A stretch of 64,000 nucleotides of DNA from Flaveria trinervia. Its lineage: Eukaryota > Streptophyta > Magnoliopsida > Asterales > Asteraceae. Positions 45,518-56,260 of the stretch are shown piece after piece; within the stretch, counting starts at the first letter, position 1; each line of letters opens with the position of its first letter. The translations under genes were made by a program, and so were the position numbers. Below the pieces are notes generated by a model. That model had not been told where the DNA came from. It searched no databases and saw nothing but the letters and a program-made list of their open reading frames with translations. The stretch spans positions 73,738,599-73,802,598 of the forward strand of contig CM046451.1 in the NCBI GenBank assembly GCA_025506515.1, in the 5' to 3' direction.

Positions 45518-45860
45518 CACAACTACTAATGACTAATACCAAGTCATAAGCTGTTTACAACAACTAATGACAAAACCATGTCTTTAGTAGTTTCACAACT
45601 ATAGATGATTAATACCAAGTCATCAGCTGTTTACAACAACTGATGACAAAACCATGTCTTGAGTAGTTTCACAACTACTGATGACTAATACCAAGTTATC
45701 AGTGTTTTCAAACATCTGAAGTCAAAACCATGGTCTTCATAATTTTATAACTACTGATGCCTAAAACCACGACTTCAGCTGTTTCAACGTCTGAAAGGGT
45801 AATACCATGTCAACAGTCGTTTTAAAACTACTGATGACTAAACCAAACCCTTCAGTCATT
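45518..45860 (+). repeat. Tandem array of a 76-bp unit upstream of ORF3
   Basis: Units start at 45518, 45594, 45670 and about 45746 and 45824, so the first two spacings are exactly 76 bp. Each begins ACAACTACTGATGACTAATA and contains CAGCTGTTT and an ACCATGTCTT block. Similarity drops toward the right. A partial unit precedes 45518. The array ends about 15 bp before the TATA box. Confidence 0.85.
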
Positions 45861-45875
45861 TTCTAACCCGTACCC

Positions 45876-45883
45876 TATAAATA
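45876..45883 (+). promoter_or_regulatory. Putative internal promoter (TATA box) of ORF3
   Basis: TATAAATA in the context CCCTATAAATATCCCC, lying 79 bp before the ORF3 ATG at 45955. The intervening leader is pyrimidine-rich (CTTCTCTCTC just before ATTAATGG), like a plant 5' UTR. The spacing would give a start site near 45905 and a leader of about 50 nt. Confidence 0.6.
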
Positions 45884-45954
45884 TCCCCGACCAATCCTTC
45901 AGAGCCTCATTCTTCAAACGTAACGTTCATATCTCCAAAACTTCTCTCTCATTA

Positions 45955-48900
45955 ATGGCGACCATGCAGCTCAAACCGCGACACAACTGTGTAGCTTACC
46001 TCACCAAATCGCCATTCTGGGCTAAGTTCGATAACGCTATTGATCTTATGGTCCAGTCACCCTACAAACCGGCCTTTCTTCTCAATCCAATCCTCATGCC
46101 GAATCCCTTAACCAGTTTTGGATTAACGTCACCCTCACCACTGGGGAGAACAACACAGGTCTCTCCGGTCGGTTGTCAACAACCACCAAGTGGTCATCAC
46201 TCCCGATATACTTCGTCAAACCCTACACCTGGATGATGCCACTTCTCCTGCTGGATATCCAAAGGGCACAACTGATTTATCCTTTGCCCACCATGGATAT
46301 CAGGGAAACCTTAGTGCCTCCACCATACTAAAGAAACATTTCCATGATGCTGAACGTCTCATATTTCACATGGTAAATGTCTGTTTGGCTCCTAAGACTT
46401 CCTCTTGGGATCAAATGTCTACAAGGTGGCAGCAGTACTATTCTCTATCCTTGAGCAACAGAACTTAACTTCTCTGAAATCATTTTTCTGGAACTTAAGC
46501 ACATGGCCTCAAAATCTATTTCTAATCGCTGGATATTATATCCTCGGTTCATTATGGCCATAATAGAGAATCAGCTAAAAGCTGAGGGACTTGTTGGTCT
46601 CGGAGTCCCTGCAACAGTTGTATTGCCTAAAGTATACTCCAGGCACAACTCTGACCAAACGTTGAAATAGGCTGCCAGGTTGCGAAAACCCACGCAGTTG
46701 GAACCCCCAGCCACCATCTCCAGAACCAAAGTCCCACTACACCCAAATCGAAAAAGCCAAAAAAGGCTACTCATGGAGATGAGTCCCCTAAGGATCCCCT
46801 GTACCACAAACATAGGAACCACACACTGGTCTTAACCCCCCAGTTGTGACACTAACTCAACCAGCCACAGCCGCACAGGTATCCTCTCAACAGGATCCTG
46901 TTGCAACCACATTGGGGAACCTACACGGCTGGAACCTATCTCCCTTGAGAGGGTTACCATTGAAGCGCACCATTCACCCCGGGTGCAATCTGCTTCCACC
47001 CCATCACCACATGCAACCGCCCCCCAAAGTCCTACATTACTTGTTGCACAAGTGTTGACTCAGTTGCACTCCTCACCCCTCCCCAGATACAATTACAACT
47101 GGATTACTTCTACCACTGAGGGGGAGGACCAAAGTGCAGCTGAGAACCCACAACATAGGGTTACAATGTTCCTTCTCCTAGTGTAGCAATGGAGATTGGA
47201 ACTTCTGGTGAGCCTGCCACTCTCCTGCTTTAGCATATGATCAGGTTGAAGTTGGTACCATTACTAAGACCTTACCAGAGGCAACTGCTGATAAGGACAA
47301 AGTCCTGAGGCAGGAAGTCCCCAGTTCCAAGACAAAGGGGCACATGCTACAACTGAGCTACACTCAGTGCATGCTCATCCTGATCCTATCAGGAGGTCAG
47401 GTGATTCAGTAACTACTGATGATGACCTGGGCTTCTTTTACGATGTAATCGCCCAAAACACCATCCTAGAAGAGGAGGTGAGCAGACTCAAAGAGCTGCT
47501 TGCCAAAACTTCTAAGGACCAAATACCATCTGCCTCTGCCACCTCACAGATGGCACCTTCATCTAAAGGTCTCACAAACACTAAGCCACTCCCAACAACT
47601 CAGCCACCTGCCTCTACTTCTGGCACTATTTCTCAGGAACAAAACCCTCCTAAGCAAATAGTTGCTATCCTTCAAAATTCCCTCCCTCTCATCACACCCA
47701 TAATCACTGACATAGTGATCAAAGCCATTGACGAGAGGCTTTCCTTAGTAATACAACAATTGATAGAGGAGGTTGTGGGCAAACAGCTTTCTGGCAATCA
47801 ACCCCTTGCAACCAATGCAACCAAAAAGGGGAGATTAAGTCAGTGAAAGCAAAAAGAAAGAGGAGTACAGAGGAGAAAGAAAAGGAGAAAGAAACAGAAG
47901 GGATAGTAGTGGAAAAGGAGTTGGAGTTGAACGTGGAGACCGATAAAGAGAAGGAAAAAGAGAAAGCCTTGGAGCTACTGATAAAAGAGGCTGATGCCGA
48001 ACACAGCAGATCAATGGACAACATCATTGATCAGCTGTTTAGGCAAGGCCATGATACCGATAAACTTGACTCTGAGATTCGACGATTAGAGATTGAAGAA
48101 ATCCAGAATATATGGGCAAGTTATGAAGTGTTAGAAAGAGAAAGGCTTGAGATCATGATTAGATTTATTGCAAAATATCTTGGAAGATCAATGATCGAAT
48201 CAAAGCTTGGTCCAGGGACAGTATCTTGGCAATCACCACCAAGATCTGTTCGTCTGAAGCATATACTAAGGGACTTGTTATTGAAGCTTTGAATGAAGCG
48301 GGTGCTGGGAGCAGGACTGAGCTAGCCTAGCAACCAAAAGCCACACTCACCTAAAAAATGCTAGAACAGCCTGTCAACATTCCCACACCAAAACCACCCA
48401 AAACACAACCCACCAAACCAACTCCCTTACCCTAAAAACCCATAGTCGATGATATACCCTTGAAGAAGAAGAGAAGGGTATTGAGGCTAGAAGATGATGA
48501 AGATAGGCTGCCACTCTCAGCTGTGATTCAGTTGCCTAAGGCCACAAGTCACTCCTCAACAATTACTCCTGAATTCCAAAGACAAATGGTTAAAGTGAAG
48601 CTAGAAGAAGAAGAGCTTCATAAACAGCATGATGAAGTGATCTCAAACATACCCTATCATCAAAGCTTATGCAGCCACATTTCTATCATCAATATGAAGA
48701 AACAAGCCCTCGGACTTATACTCTCAAACATACCTTTCAATATCAAAAGGAAAGAGTGAGGATTTGGCCTGATCCAGGGTGTCTCACAGAATTCATAAGA
48801 AAAACATACCTCAGAGATACATTGGCCAGGTGAAAAAGATCGTAGATGAAGTGATCTCTCTGGTCTTTGTAGTTTCACCCTGGGAAATCCTAGAGGATTT

Positions 48901-49225
48901 CAAGAAAGCCGATAAAGCTAATCTAACCCCTCAGAAGATGCTGGAAAAGAAAATAGTGAAAAAGGGGTTAGTTTACAAGAGACTTGAGGAAGTCAGGAAA
49001 AATGAGCTCCAGTTGTTCCTAGAGGGTAATCACCTGAATGAGTTTGCTTACAGAATAATAACAACTGTGGAGCTAACGAATGGGAAACATGCCAAATACC
49101 TGTCTGAGTATTATGGGCCTGAATCATTGTTTGAAGGAGGTGCTGAAGAGCTAACCATCGAGGAACAAATCACCTTCCTTGAGGCCTACACAAGAGAGTC
49201 GTATAGACTCATCATGGGGAAATAG
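45955..49225 (+). pseudogene. Element B ORF3, unusual extra protein, broken
   Basis: Start at MATMQLKPRHNC (45955). The N-terminal part (45955-46680, two frameshifts) contains HNCVAYLTKSPFWAKFDNAI, ITPDILRQTLHLDDA and HMVNVCLAPKTSSWDQMSTR. Its spacing resembles the plant transposon-linked domain I remember as a putative plant transposon protein (in some Asteraceae annotations labelled synaptobrevin/longin-like). Next come a Pro/Thr-rich stretch (46680-47200), a coiled coil (47440-47510, NTILEEEVSRLKELLAKTS), a Lys/Glu-rich helix (47843-48010), then helical segments to a stop at 49225. There is no obvious signal peptide or membrane segment, so an envelope role is not supported. At least six frame breaks. 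Function unknown. Confidence 0.7.
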
Positions 49226-49432
49226 ATCTATGAATGGGGTAATAACTCTGTGTCCAATTCCCCAAAACAGAGTTCCCATTCATACTTTGCCAAACAAATC
49301 TTTGAGACTTCTTCCCTGGCCGGTGCTTAAAAAGGGTAGCTTCTGAGCTGATCTAGAAGACAAAAAGACCAACATTTCTACCATAATAAGTGGGACAACT
49401 CTAATAAGTTTAGAGGTTTTGGCTGCATTGGT

Positions 49433-49444
49433 TCAGGGGGAGTT
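49433..49444 (+). other. Element B polypurine tract
   Basis: CAGGGGGAG followed by TT, immediately upstream of the TGTTGG start of the 3' LTR. Confidence 0.85.
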
Positions 49445-50339
49445 TGTTGGACCAAAAGAACCAATGAGCCTGATCAGAAAAACCTCTAAGTCCCACAGAC
49501 ATCACAACAACTGCTGAAGACTTGATCAGCTGTTTGTTAAAGTGCTGAAGACTTCTACAGCTGAAGACTAAAGTACTGAAGAACAACAGCTAAAGTTCTA
49601 AAGTGCTGAAGACTTCAACAACTAAAGACTAAAGTACTGAAGAACAACAGCTGAAGTTCTAAAGTGCTGAAGACTTTAACAGCTAAAGACTAAAGTACTA
49701 AAGAACAACAGTTGAAGTTCTAAAGTGCTGAAGACTTCAACAGCTGAAGACTAAAGTACTGAAGTACAACAGCTGAAGTATAAAGACTGAAGATATCAGC
49801 TGATGAGAACAGCTGAAGCTCAAGTACAAGTACTAAAGCCTTCAGAGTTTGTTACAACAGCTGAGAAGCATTCTTCAGTTGTTGTGATGGTTACCTTTTA
49901 GTAGTTTTCTTTGTTTCAGTATTTGTAAAACAACTGAAGAGTATGTTCTTCAGGTGTTATAGTTTCAGTAGTTTCTTTTCGATAGTTGTAATAATAGTTA
50001 ACACTTAGCATTTTTGTAAGAAGATGTCAGCTGTTTGACATCTTCAGTAGTTGTGTTAACTATCAGCAGTTTGTAATAAATTCTGTTAGATGTCACTATC
50101 AAGTGACATCAGCAGACGTCACATCTCTTATATAAGAGGTGTTGACCTAATTGTAATCGTGACATTCCTTTACTACGAAAGCGAATATTGGATGAAATAT
50201 TATTTGCAGAATTCTCTGTCTATAACCATTTTTGTTCTTACATTGAATATCTCTTTGTTCTTGTGAATTGGCTAATTCATTGTTAGAATTCCGCTGCTAT
50301 ACTCTCTAATCAATCAAACGTAGATCACTGATCCTAACA
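49445..50339 (+). repeat. Element B 3' LTR (895 bp)
   Basis: TGTTGGACC...ATCCTAACA, complete, with TG/CA ends. U3 tandem array at 49510-49800; hairpin 50090-50109; ACGTCA 50116-50121; TATATAAG in 50127-50136; TTCCGCTGC 50 bp from the end. The next base resumes the C element RT (CTTGCATACTT). Confidence 0.95.
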
Positions 50340-51035
50340 ACTTGCATACTTTATTAGGATGTTTTGGATCAACAAAACCTTCAGGCTGAACCATATAGAC
50401 ATCTGCCACAAGATATCAATTAGGAAAGCCGTTTTGACATCCATTTGCCAAATCTCATAATCATAATGAGCAGCTATGGCAAACATATCCTTATAGACTT
50501 TAGCATCGCAACAGGTGAGAAGGTTTCATCGTAATCAACTCCTTGAGTTTGAGTGAAACCTTTTGCTACAAGTCTAGCTTTATAAGTATCCAAGTTTCCA
50601 TGCATATCGGTTTTCTTCTTGAAAACCCACTTACTTCCAACTACTTTGGAGTTAAGAGGTGGTAAAACCAGTCCCATACTTGATTGTCATGCGTGGATTG
50701 CATCTCAACGCTCATGGCCTGGAGCCATTGTCACAATCCGAATTGGACACTGCATCACGATAGGTGGTTCGTTCATCAGAATCTACCACGTAGCATCCAT
50801 CTACGAAAAATCCATATCTTTCAAGTGGATTACTAATTCTACCAGATCTGCGAACGTTTTGTGTATATTGATCAACCACTTGATCATCCTCAACATCCTC
50901 ATGTTGAGTGCTAGTTTCAACCAAACATGCATCGGGTTGTGGTTCTTGGTCCTCCTTAAGATCCACTGTTCTACTGCTAGTTTCTTCCATAAGGAACTTT
51001 GCTTCTAAGAACTCTCCCTTTCTGGCAACAAACAC
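50340..51035 (-). pseudogene. Copia C RT 5' half and linker
   Basis: Reading leftward, the linker VARKGEFLEAKFLMEETSS (from 51035), EDVEDDQVVDQYTQNVRRSG, then RT KVVGSKWVFKKKTDMHG, KARLVAKGFTQTQGVDYDE and TFSPVAMLKSIRI (50677-50474). A frameshift and stops follow. It ends with DPKHPNKVCK at 50341, where element B was inserted. It matches 15-640 of this window on the other strand. Confidence 0.88.
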
Positions 51036-52260
51036 CTTTTGTTCCGATGGATCATAGAAATAATTCCTATAGAATCTCTAGGATATCCAACAAAGATAAA
51101 CTTGTTGGATCAGAATTCTAATTTGTTTGGGGTGGGAGTCTTAACATAAGCCTCACAACCCCAGACCCTTAAGTATGATAGGGATGGAACTCTTCCATGC
51201 CATATCTCAAAAGGTGTCCTTCCCACCTTTTTGGTTGGGGCCATATTTAGAATACAGGCCGTGGAGAGCAAAGCGAAACCCCAAAATGATAGAGGTAATG
51301 TGCTTCTAGCCATCATAGATCAGACCATATACAATAAGGTTTGATTCCTCCTCTCAGACACACCATTATGTTGTGGTGTTCCAGGTGGAGTGAGTTGTGA
51401 GACAATCCCACAACTCCTAAGATGATCTTGAAAAGCATCACTTAGGTATTCGCCTCCTCTATCGGTGTGGATAACTTTAATCGACTTGTTGAGTTGATTT
51501 TGTACTTTTTTTCAAAGATCTTGAGCATTTCAAAACCTTCATCTTTGTGTCTTAACAGGTACACATACCCATAGCGACTATAATCGTCGGTAAAGGTAAT
51601 GAAGTATCTTTCACCATTCCTAGTCATTGGCTTAAAAGGACCACATACATCCGAATGTATGATTCCAAATAAATCTTTTGCCCTTTCGTTAGTTCCACTA
51701 AAGGGTGCCTTAGTCATTTTTCCTTTTAAACAAGATTCACATACTTCAAATGAATCACATTCATTTGTTTTTAAAAGACCATTCTTTTGAAGTGTTTGTA
51801 TACGTTTCTTGTTTATATGACCAAGACGACAATGCCAAAGATAGGTATCACTCAAATCCAACTTAAGTTTCTTGGTGCTAGTTTGGTACAATGAACTATT
51901 TAAAGTATTTTCATGAACCAATTCATAAATACCACTAATGGGAATAGCTTTAAAGTAGAACATATCATTTAAAGAAACATGAATATCTTTTTCAACAAAT
52001 GATAATACATATCCAAATTGTTTTAATAGGGCTACAGAAATAATATTCCTAGTCAAAATAGGAGCATACAAAACATTCTTCAAAATTACTTCCAAACCAT
52101 TTGGAAGTTTCCAGATGTAGTCACCACAGGCTTCAACTTGAACTTTAGCCCCATTGCCCATGTAGAGGCTAACATTCCCTTTGTTGAAGTTATTACTTCT
52201 TTTGAACCCCTACAACAAATTGCAAATATGAGTTCCACATCCGGTATCTAATACCCATGT
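51036..52260 (-). pseudogene. Copia C integrase and protease
   Basis: The protease block VLDTGCGTHIC (near 52255-52220) keeps DTG. The main frame (52161-51442) runs from the protease C terminus through LWHCRLGHINKKRI and CESCLKGKMTKAPF to integrase with IIHSDVCGPF. After a break at 51442 come a DRGGEYL block (near 51460-51430), GTPQHNGVSERRNQT (near 51390-51350), and SMMARSTLPLSFWGFAL to GCEAYVKTP (51316-51110). D, D and E of the integrase triad are all present. This clade (LDTGCGTHI, HSDVCGP) differs from families A and B. Confidence 0.87.
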
Positions 52261-53195
52261 GTTAGAGGATATCATGTTTAATCAATATGGATCATGTATA
52301 TTGTACCTGAGGTTTGCCCAGCATCCCTCTTTGCTTTCAACTCTTGGAGATGGACACGACAATTTCTTGCCCAATGTCCAAATCTCCCCACACTTGAAGC
52401 ATGGGTCATTTGAAGTAACCTTTTGCTTCTTCTCCGGTGCTTTGGGTGGCACCCTTACCACCCCTTTCCCTTTTCCCCATACGGGTCCCTTGCCCTTGGC
52501 AACCTTTGACTTGGGTGTGGGATGAGGCCTTTTCTTGTTCCCACCTTCATTGATGGTGAGAATAGGTAAAACCCTTTTACCCATGGCCGCCTCAGCCGTT
52601 TTGAGCATTGAGTGAAGCTCACCAATGCTTTTGTCCCAAGCATTCATGTTATAGTTCAACACGAATGTCTCGAACTTCTTGGTAAGGCCATTGAGGATCA
52701 AATCCGTGGCCAATTCCTTCGAGATAGGACAATTAAGCCTTTCGAGGCGGTCCATGTGGCTTTTCATCTCAAGTTCATAAGATGAAACCGATTGGTTGTC
52801 ATCCATACGACATGCATGGAGTGCTCGAATCGTTTTGAAGCGCTCACCCTCGCTTGCTATTGGAACGTTTCCTTCGGCTGGGCTATCATGTCATAAGCTC
52901 CGTGATGTTCATACTCCTTTTGGAGATCCGGAGTCATGCTCGCCAGCATGAGACAAGACACTTGGACGGAGTCCTCAGTGTACTTCAGCCAATCGTTATA
53001 GGCCTCCTCATCATCCTCAGTAGGTTGATCGGGGATAGGGTCGTCTAAAATATATGATCGTCTCTGTTGCTTGAGAATCAAGTTTCGATACCAATCAATG
53101 AAATTGTTATGATTTAGACGTACCTTTTAGAGAATCGCTCGTAATGATTGGGCGGACGCGGATGATTTTTCATGATTATCATTATTGGTGGCCAT
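52261..53195 (-). pseudogene. Copia C gag
   Basis: The likely start is MATNNDNHEKSS at 53195, with a stop about 22 codons on. The next open piece (53081-52857) carries RSYILDDPIPDQPTEDDEEA. The UBN2-like gag part is in 52806-52282, with LNGLTKKFETFVLNYNMN and a Lys/Pro-rich basic stretch. A knuckle remnant, CFKCGEIWTLGKKLSC, has lost its histidine spacing by deletion. Ordinary compact copia gag, unlike the long B-family gag. Confidence 0.83.
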
Positions 53196-54641
53196 CTACC
53201 AAATTTAAGAAAGATCTATTTTAGTATTTTCGATATTGCTTTTTTTAATATTAATACCTTTTAAGGTCATTTTCATATTAAAATATAGAACCCAACATTA
53301 CATTTAAATTGTGGTTAGGTGACCTTTATCGTACGATTTAAATTAATAAGTTGGTGAACGATTGACGGTGCAAGCATTTGCAACTTCTAGAGGTATGGGA
53401 TAGACTTTAAACATCGTATGTAATTCGGCATGTTAATCCCATCAACACCATTTGAAAACCATATTGTAGGTGATCCATTTAACATGGTTTTCAAATCAAG
53501 TTACCCTACTTGCACACACATGTGAGTTTACCAACATAAGTGGTTAGGTGACCTTTATCCCACCAATGTGGTATCCCCACCTTAAGTCACAAATTCCCTC
53601 TAAATGGTTAGGTGAGCCTTATCCCATTAAGAGTTTCCAAATGACTCAAGTGTTGTGCAAAAGGACGGCGTTAAACTTGTTGGTAAAGAATTTAAAGTTT
53701 TCATTAATACTAGACTTTGAAAACTCTATATACCTTGTAATTGCATGCTTACAAATACTTGGTACTCTATGGTTCTTTTAATAATATCCATTTTATTATG
53801 AAATGATTAATCCTTTTAATGACATTTATTAACACTTAATGATTAAGAACCATTTTTATATTAGCTTGTTAAGATCATTTTATTAAGATTGTATATCATA
53901 TCCAAATATCACACAATCATTCACAAAATCACAATCAAACAAGCATAATATAAACAATCACATGTGCATAACCATAGCTACTATTGTGACCACACTTGTT
54001 TGCCATCACAAGTGTGGTCATTTGGTCTTTCTTAAGGGTTACCAAAAACACATAATAGAGATCACAATGGATCTCCCACTTGATGTCGCATCGTATGCTT
54101 CAAGTCCACTTTGTGTCTACCTTTTGTGCTTCCTTCCCGAGCATCTTCTTTTACAAAATATATATCCTAATACATATTTTCTAGTAAAAGAAAAATACTC
54201 CTAATATATTATTACATCCCAATGAATAAATAGATAAATTACAAGCACAAATCTTTACAACCCAATTGAATGAATATAATCAAATAAATACATTCTTTCA
54301 AACCAAACAACACAAGGTCAAGCTAGGTTATGCACTATCAAAAGAACAATAACAAACATCATACAATAAACAAAATAAACCCCATCAAACACCAAATTTT
54401 CAGCCAACATAAACTAAAAATTATGGTTTGTTTGTCCAAACAAACAACAACCAAACATATCAACCAATTGACATTCCTATCTTTCAAACTTTAATCATAA
54501 GCATGAACATATAACTTTGAAAGACACGGGTTTATTAAATCAACCAAAACAGCCTCTAATGAGTGAATAAACATCCTTTAAAACCGATTTTTAAAGGGCA
54601 AGAACAAGCAAGCTATCCACATAACCGGCTCTTGCTGCCAT
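53196..54641 (-). other. Copia C 5' leader (about 1.45 kb)
   Basis: Unusually long for a copia leader. It holds three spaced copies of GGTTAGGTGA.CTTAT-type sequence (near 53313, 53540, 53608), a perfect 13-bp inverted repeat at 53987-54020 and a copy of the PPT at 54071-54082. No coding frame is supported. The base next to the LTR does not show the usual TGGTATCAGAGC primer site, and I cannot name the primer tRNA. Confidence 0.65.
53987..54020. repeat. Perfect hairpin in the copia C leader
   Basis: Arms TGACCACACTTGT (53987-53999) and ACAAGTGTGGTCA (54008-54020) are exact reverse complements, 13 bp each with an 8-nt loop. A hairpin in the leader upstream of gag would be the right place for an RNA dimerisation or packaging signal, but that role is only inference. 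Confidence 0.85.
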
Positions 54642-55595
54642 TGAAGGGTTTGTTTAACCATAATAACAAAGTTTAACCTCCTAAACTTTCAGAAAAACGC
54701 AGCGGAAATATATTTAGAAACATGATTATAAAACTGAAATTTCATGTTCTTATGGTGACATATATATGTTTAAAACAAACCCAAAATCAAAGGATCATAT
54801 TATGTGAATAAGCAAGCTATGAGACATATGTAAATGAGCATTATGGACAGCCATATAGAGGCTGCCATAACTACCTTTCAGCAGCTCAAAAGGGGTCGAG
54901 TCCTTTGAAGATGATGATGTTTTTGAGCAGCAATCCTTCAAGGTGGAGGACCTCAAATCATGATACCCACATGCTCTTCAAACACCTTGCTTATTAGGAT
55001 GCAACACCAAAGATAGCCCTTCTTTAGCTCCTCCAAAAACCAAAATAGGCAGCCCCTTTCAAGCTTCAAAAAACCGAAAATGCAGCCTTGTTTTGAAGGT
55101 TCTTTTGCTTTGTGTTGTTAGAGAGAAAAGTGTGTAATGATATGGAGTGTTAGTGAGGAGAAAGAACCCCCAAAACCAAGACAAAAGCTGGTCACACATG
55201 ACCATTTGGGCGGCCAATTTAGTGTTTCCAAAATGGGTTTTCCCCCATTTTGGTTTTTGATAAAATTACACTCATAACCCTCAACTTCATAAAATTAAAA
55301 CCACTTTTAATTTTATAATAATAACACACTTTTATTTGTTATTATTTAACCAACTTAAATAATAAAACAAATAATATCTCATGAACAAACTACCCACATA
55401 GTATTGTTGTATTACAAAGCAATGTTTTAGAAAACCCATTTTCTAAATTGGTGTCAATATTTATATGTATGATATCATCAACGAATAAACATTTATTGGT
55501 GTTTGTTTAGCTTGTTATTGGGTAGGACCTGACTTGGATCAAAACGTACTAACCACATCAATCTTGTATGTGTCTTGGGCATACAAGATTCAACA
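54642..55595 (-). repeat. Copia C 5' LTR (954 bp)
   Basis: Same ends and sequence as 35102-36054. Bounded on the outside by the TGTTC duplication at 55596-55600. Confidence 0.95.
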
Positions 55596-55600
55596 TGTTC
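55596..55600. repeat. Target site duplication of copia C (right copy), TGTTC
   Basis: Matches 35097-35101 and flanks the C element exactly. Confidence 0.93.
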
Positions 55601-56260
55601 TGCATCTCCTACCGTATAGCATCCCATATGGTGGCATGCCAATGCTGACATGATAGCTATTGTTGTACGAGAATTCAGCTAACGGTTGGTGGTCATCCCA
55701 ACTTCCCCGAAAATCAATCACACATGCTCGAAGCATGTATTCCAATGTCTGAATGGTCCTTTCTGACTTACCATCAATTTGGGGATGATAAGCCATGCTA
55801 ATATGTAACCTCGTCCCCATAGCATCTTGGAATTTCTTCCAGAATTTAGTCATAATCCGGGTGTGACGATCAGATATAATGGACACTCACATACCATGAT
55901 AAGTTACAATCTCCTTGATTAACATGTCAGCTAACCTCTCGGATGAATACGTCTCACAGATCGGTAGGAAGTGAGCACTCTTCGTCAAATGGTCAACAAT
56001 CACCCATATGGCATCGTACCCCTTCGGAGTACTTGGCAACTTCGTAATGAAATACGTGGTGATGTGCTCCAACTTCCATTCTGGTATCCCAAAGGTTGGC
56101 CTTCCCATACGGCTTCTGATGTTCTGCCTTCACTTGCAAACAAGTAAGAGACTTACTCACATATTCCACCATGTCACGCTTCATACCCGCCACCAAGAAT
56201 CTTTCTTCATATCATGATACATCTTTGTGGCACCATGATGAATGGAGTATCGAGTCTTGT
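55596..56260 (-). pseudogene. Gypsy G integrase core, first catalytic Asp lost
   Basis: A degraded HHCC zinc region (near 56250-56110) precedes the core. The first triad residue should be the D in the family block ITMDFITKLP but reads TTYFITKLP here (near 56050), so D is Y. The second D, in SIISDRHTR, and the E, in GKSERTIQTLE, are present. IWVIVDHLTKSAHFLP and MPPYGMLYGRRCRT are clear. The frame shifts near 56110 and 55886. It continues at 35101 after the inserted copia C. Confidence 0.88.

Larger units (their letters stand above)
37963..50339 (+). mobile_element. Ty1/copia element B (Sirevirus-like) with ORF3
   Basis: A 12.4-kb plus-strand copia: LTRs at 37963-38823 and 49445-50339, PBS, gag, protease, integrase, RT, RNase H, then a 4-kb extra region with tandem repeats, a TATA box and a third ORF, and a PPT. 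Extra coding after pol, long gag with coiled coil and the iMet PBS fit the Sirevirus branch of copia as I know it. It sits in the RT of copia C. LTR ends differ by about 8 substitutions in 300 bp by eye. Confidence 0.92.
35102..55595 (-). mobile_element. Ty1/copia element C with TSD, interrupted by element B
   Basis: A minus-strand copia with both LTRs (35102-36054 and 54642-55595), a perfect TGTTC target duplication and gag, protease, integrase, RT and RNase H in order. RT is split at about 37963/50340 by element B. Without B it would be about 8.1 kb. In a 320-bp stretch compared by eye the LTRs differ at about 8 positions (roughly 97 percent identity), so insertion is fairly recent. Confidence 0.95.

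Noticed and set aside
47719..48027. Minus-strand Ser/Phe-rich frame suggesting a membrane or secreted protein
   Set aside because: Antisense of the Lys/Glu-rich helix of ORF3. Such codons read backwards always give Ser/Phe/Leu runs.
45955..49225. Calling ORF3 an envelope gene
   Set aside because: Third ORFs of Sirevirus-type copia elements are often labelled env-like, but no signal peptide, membrane anchor or cleavage-type region is visible here.
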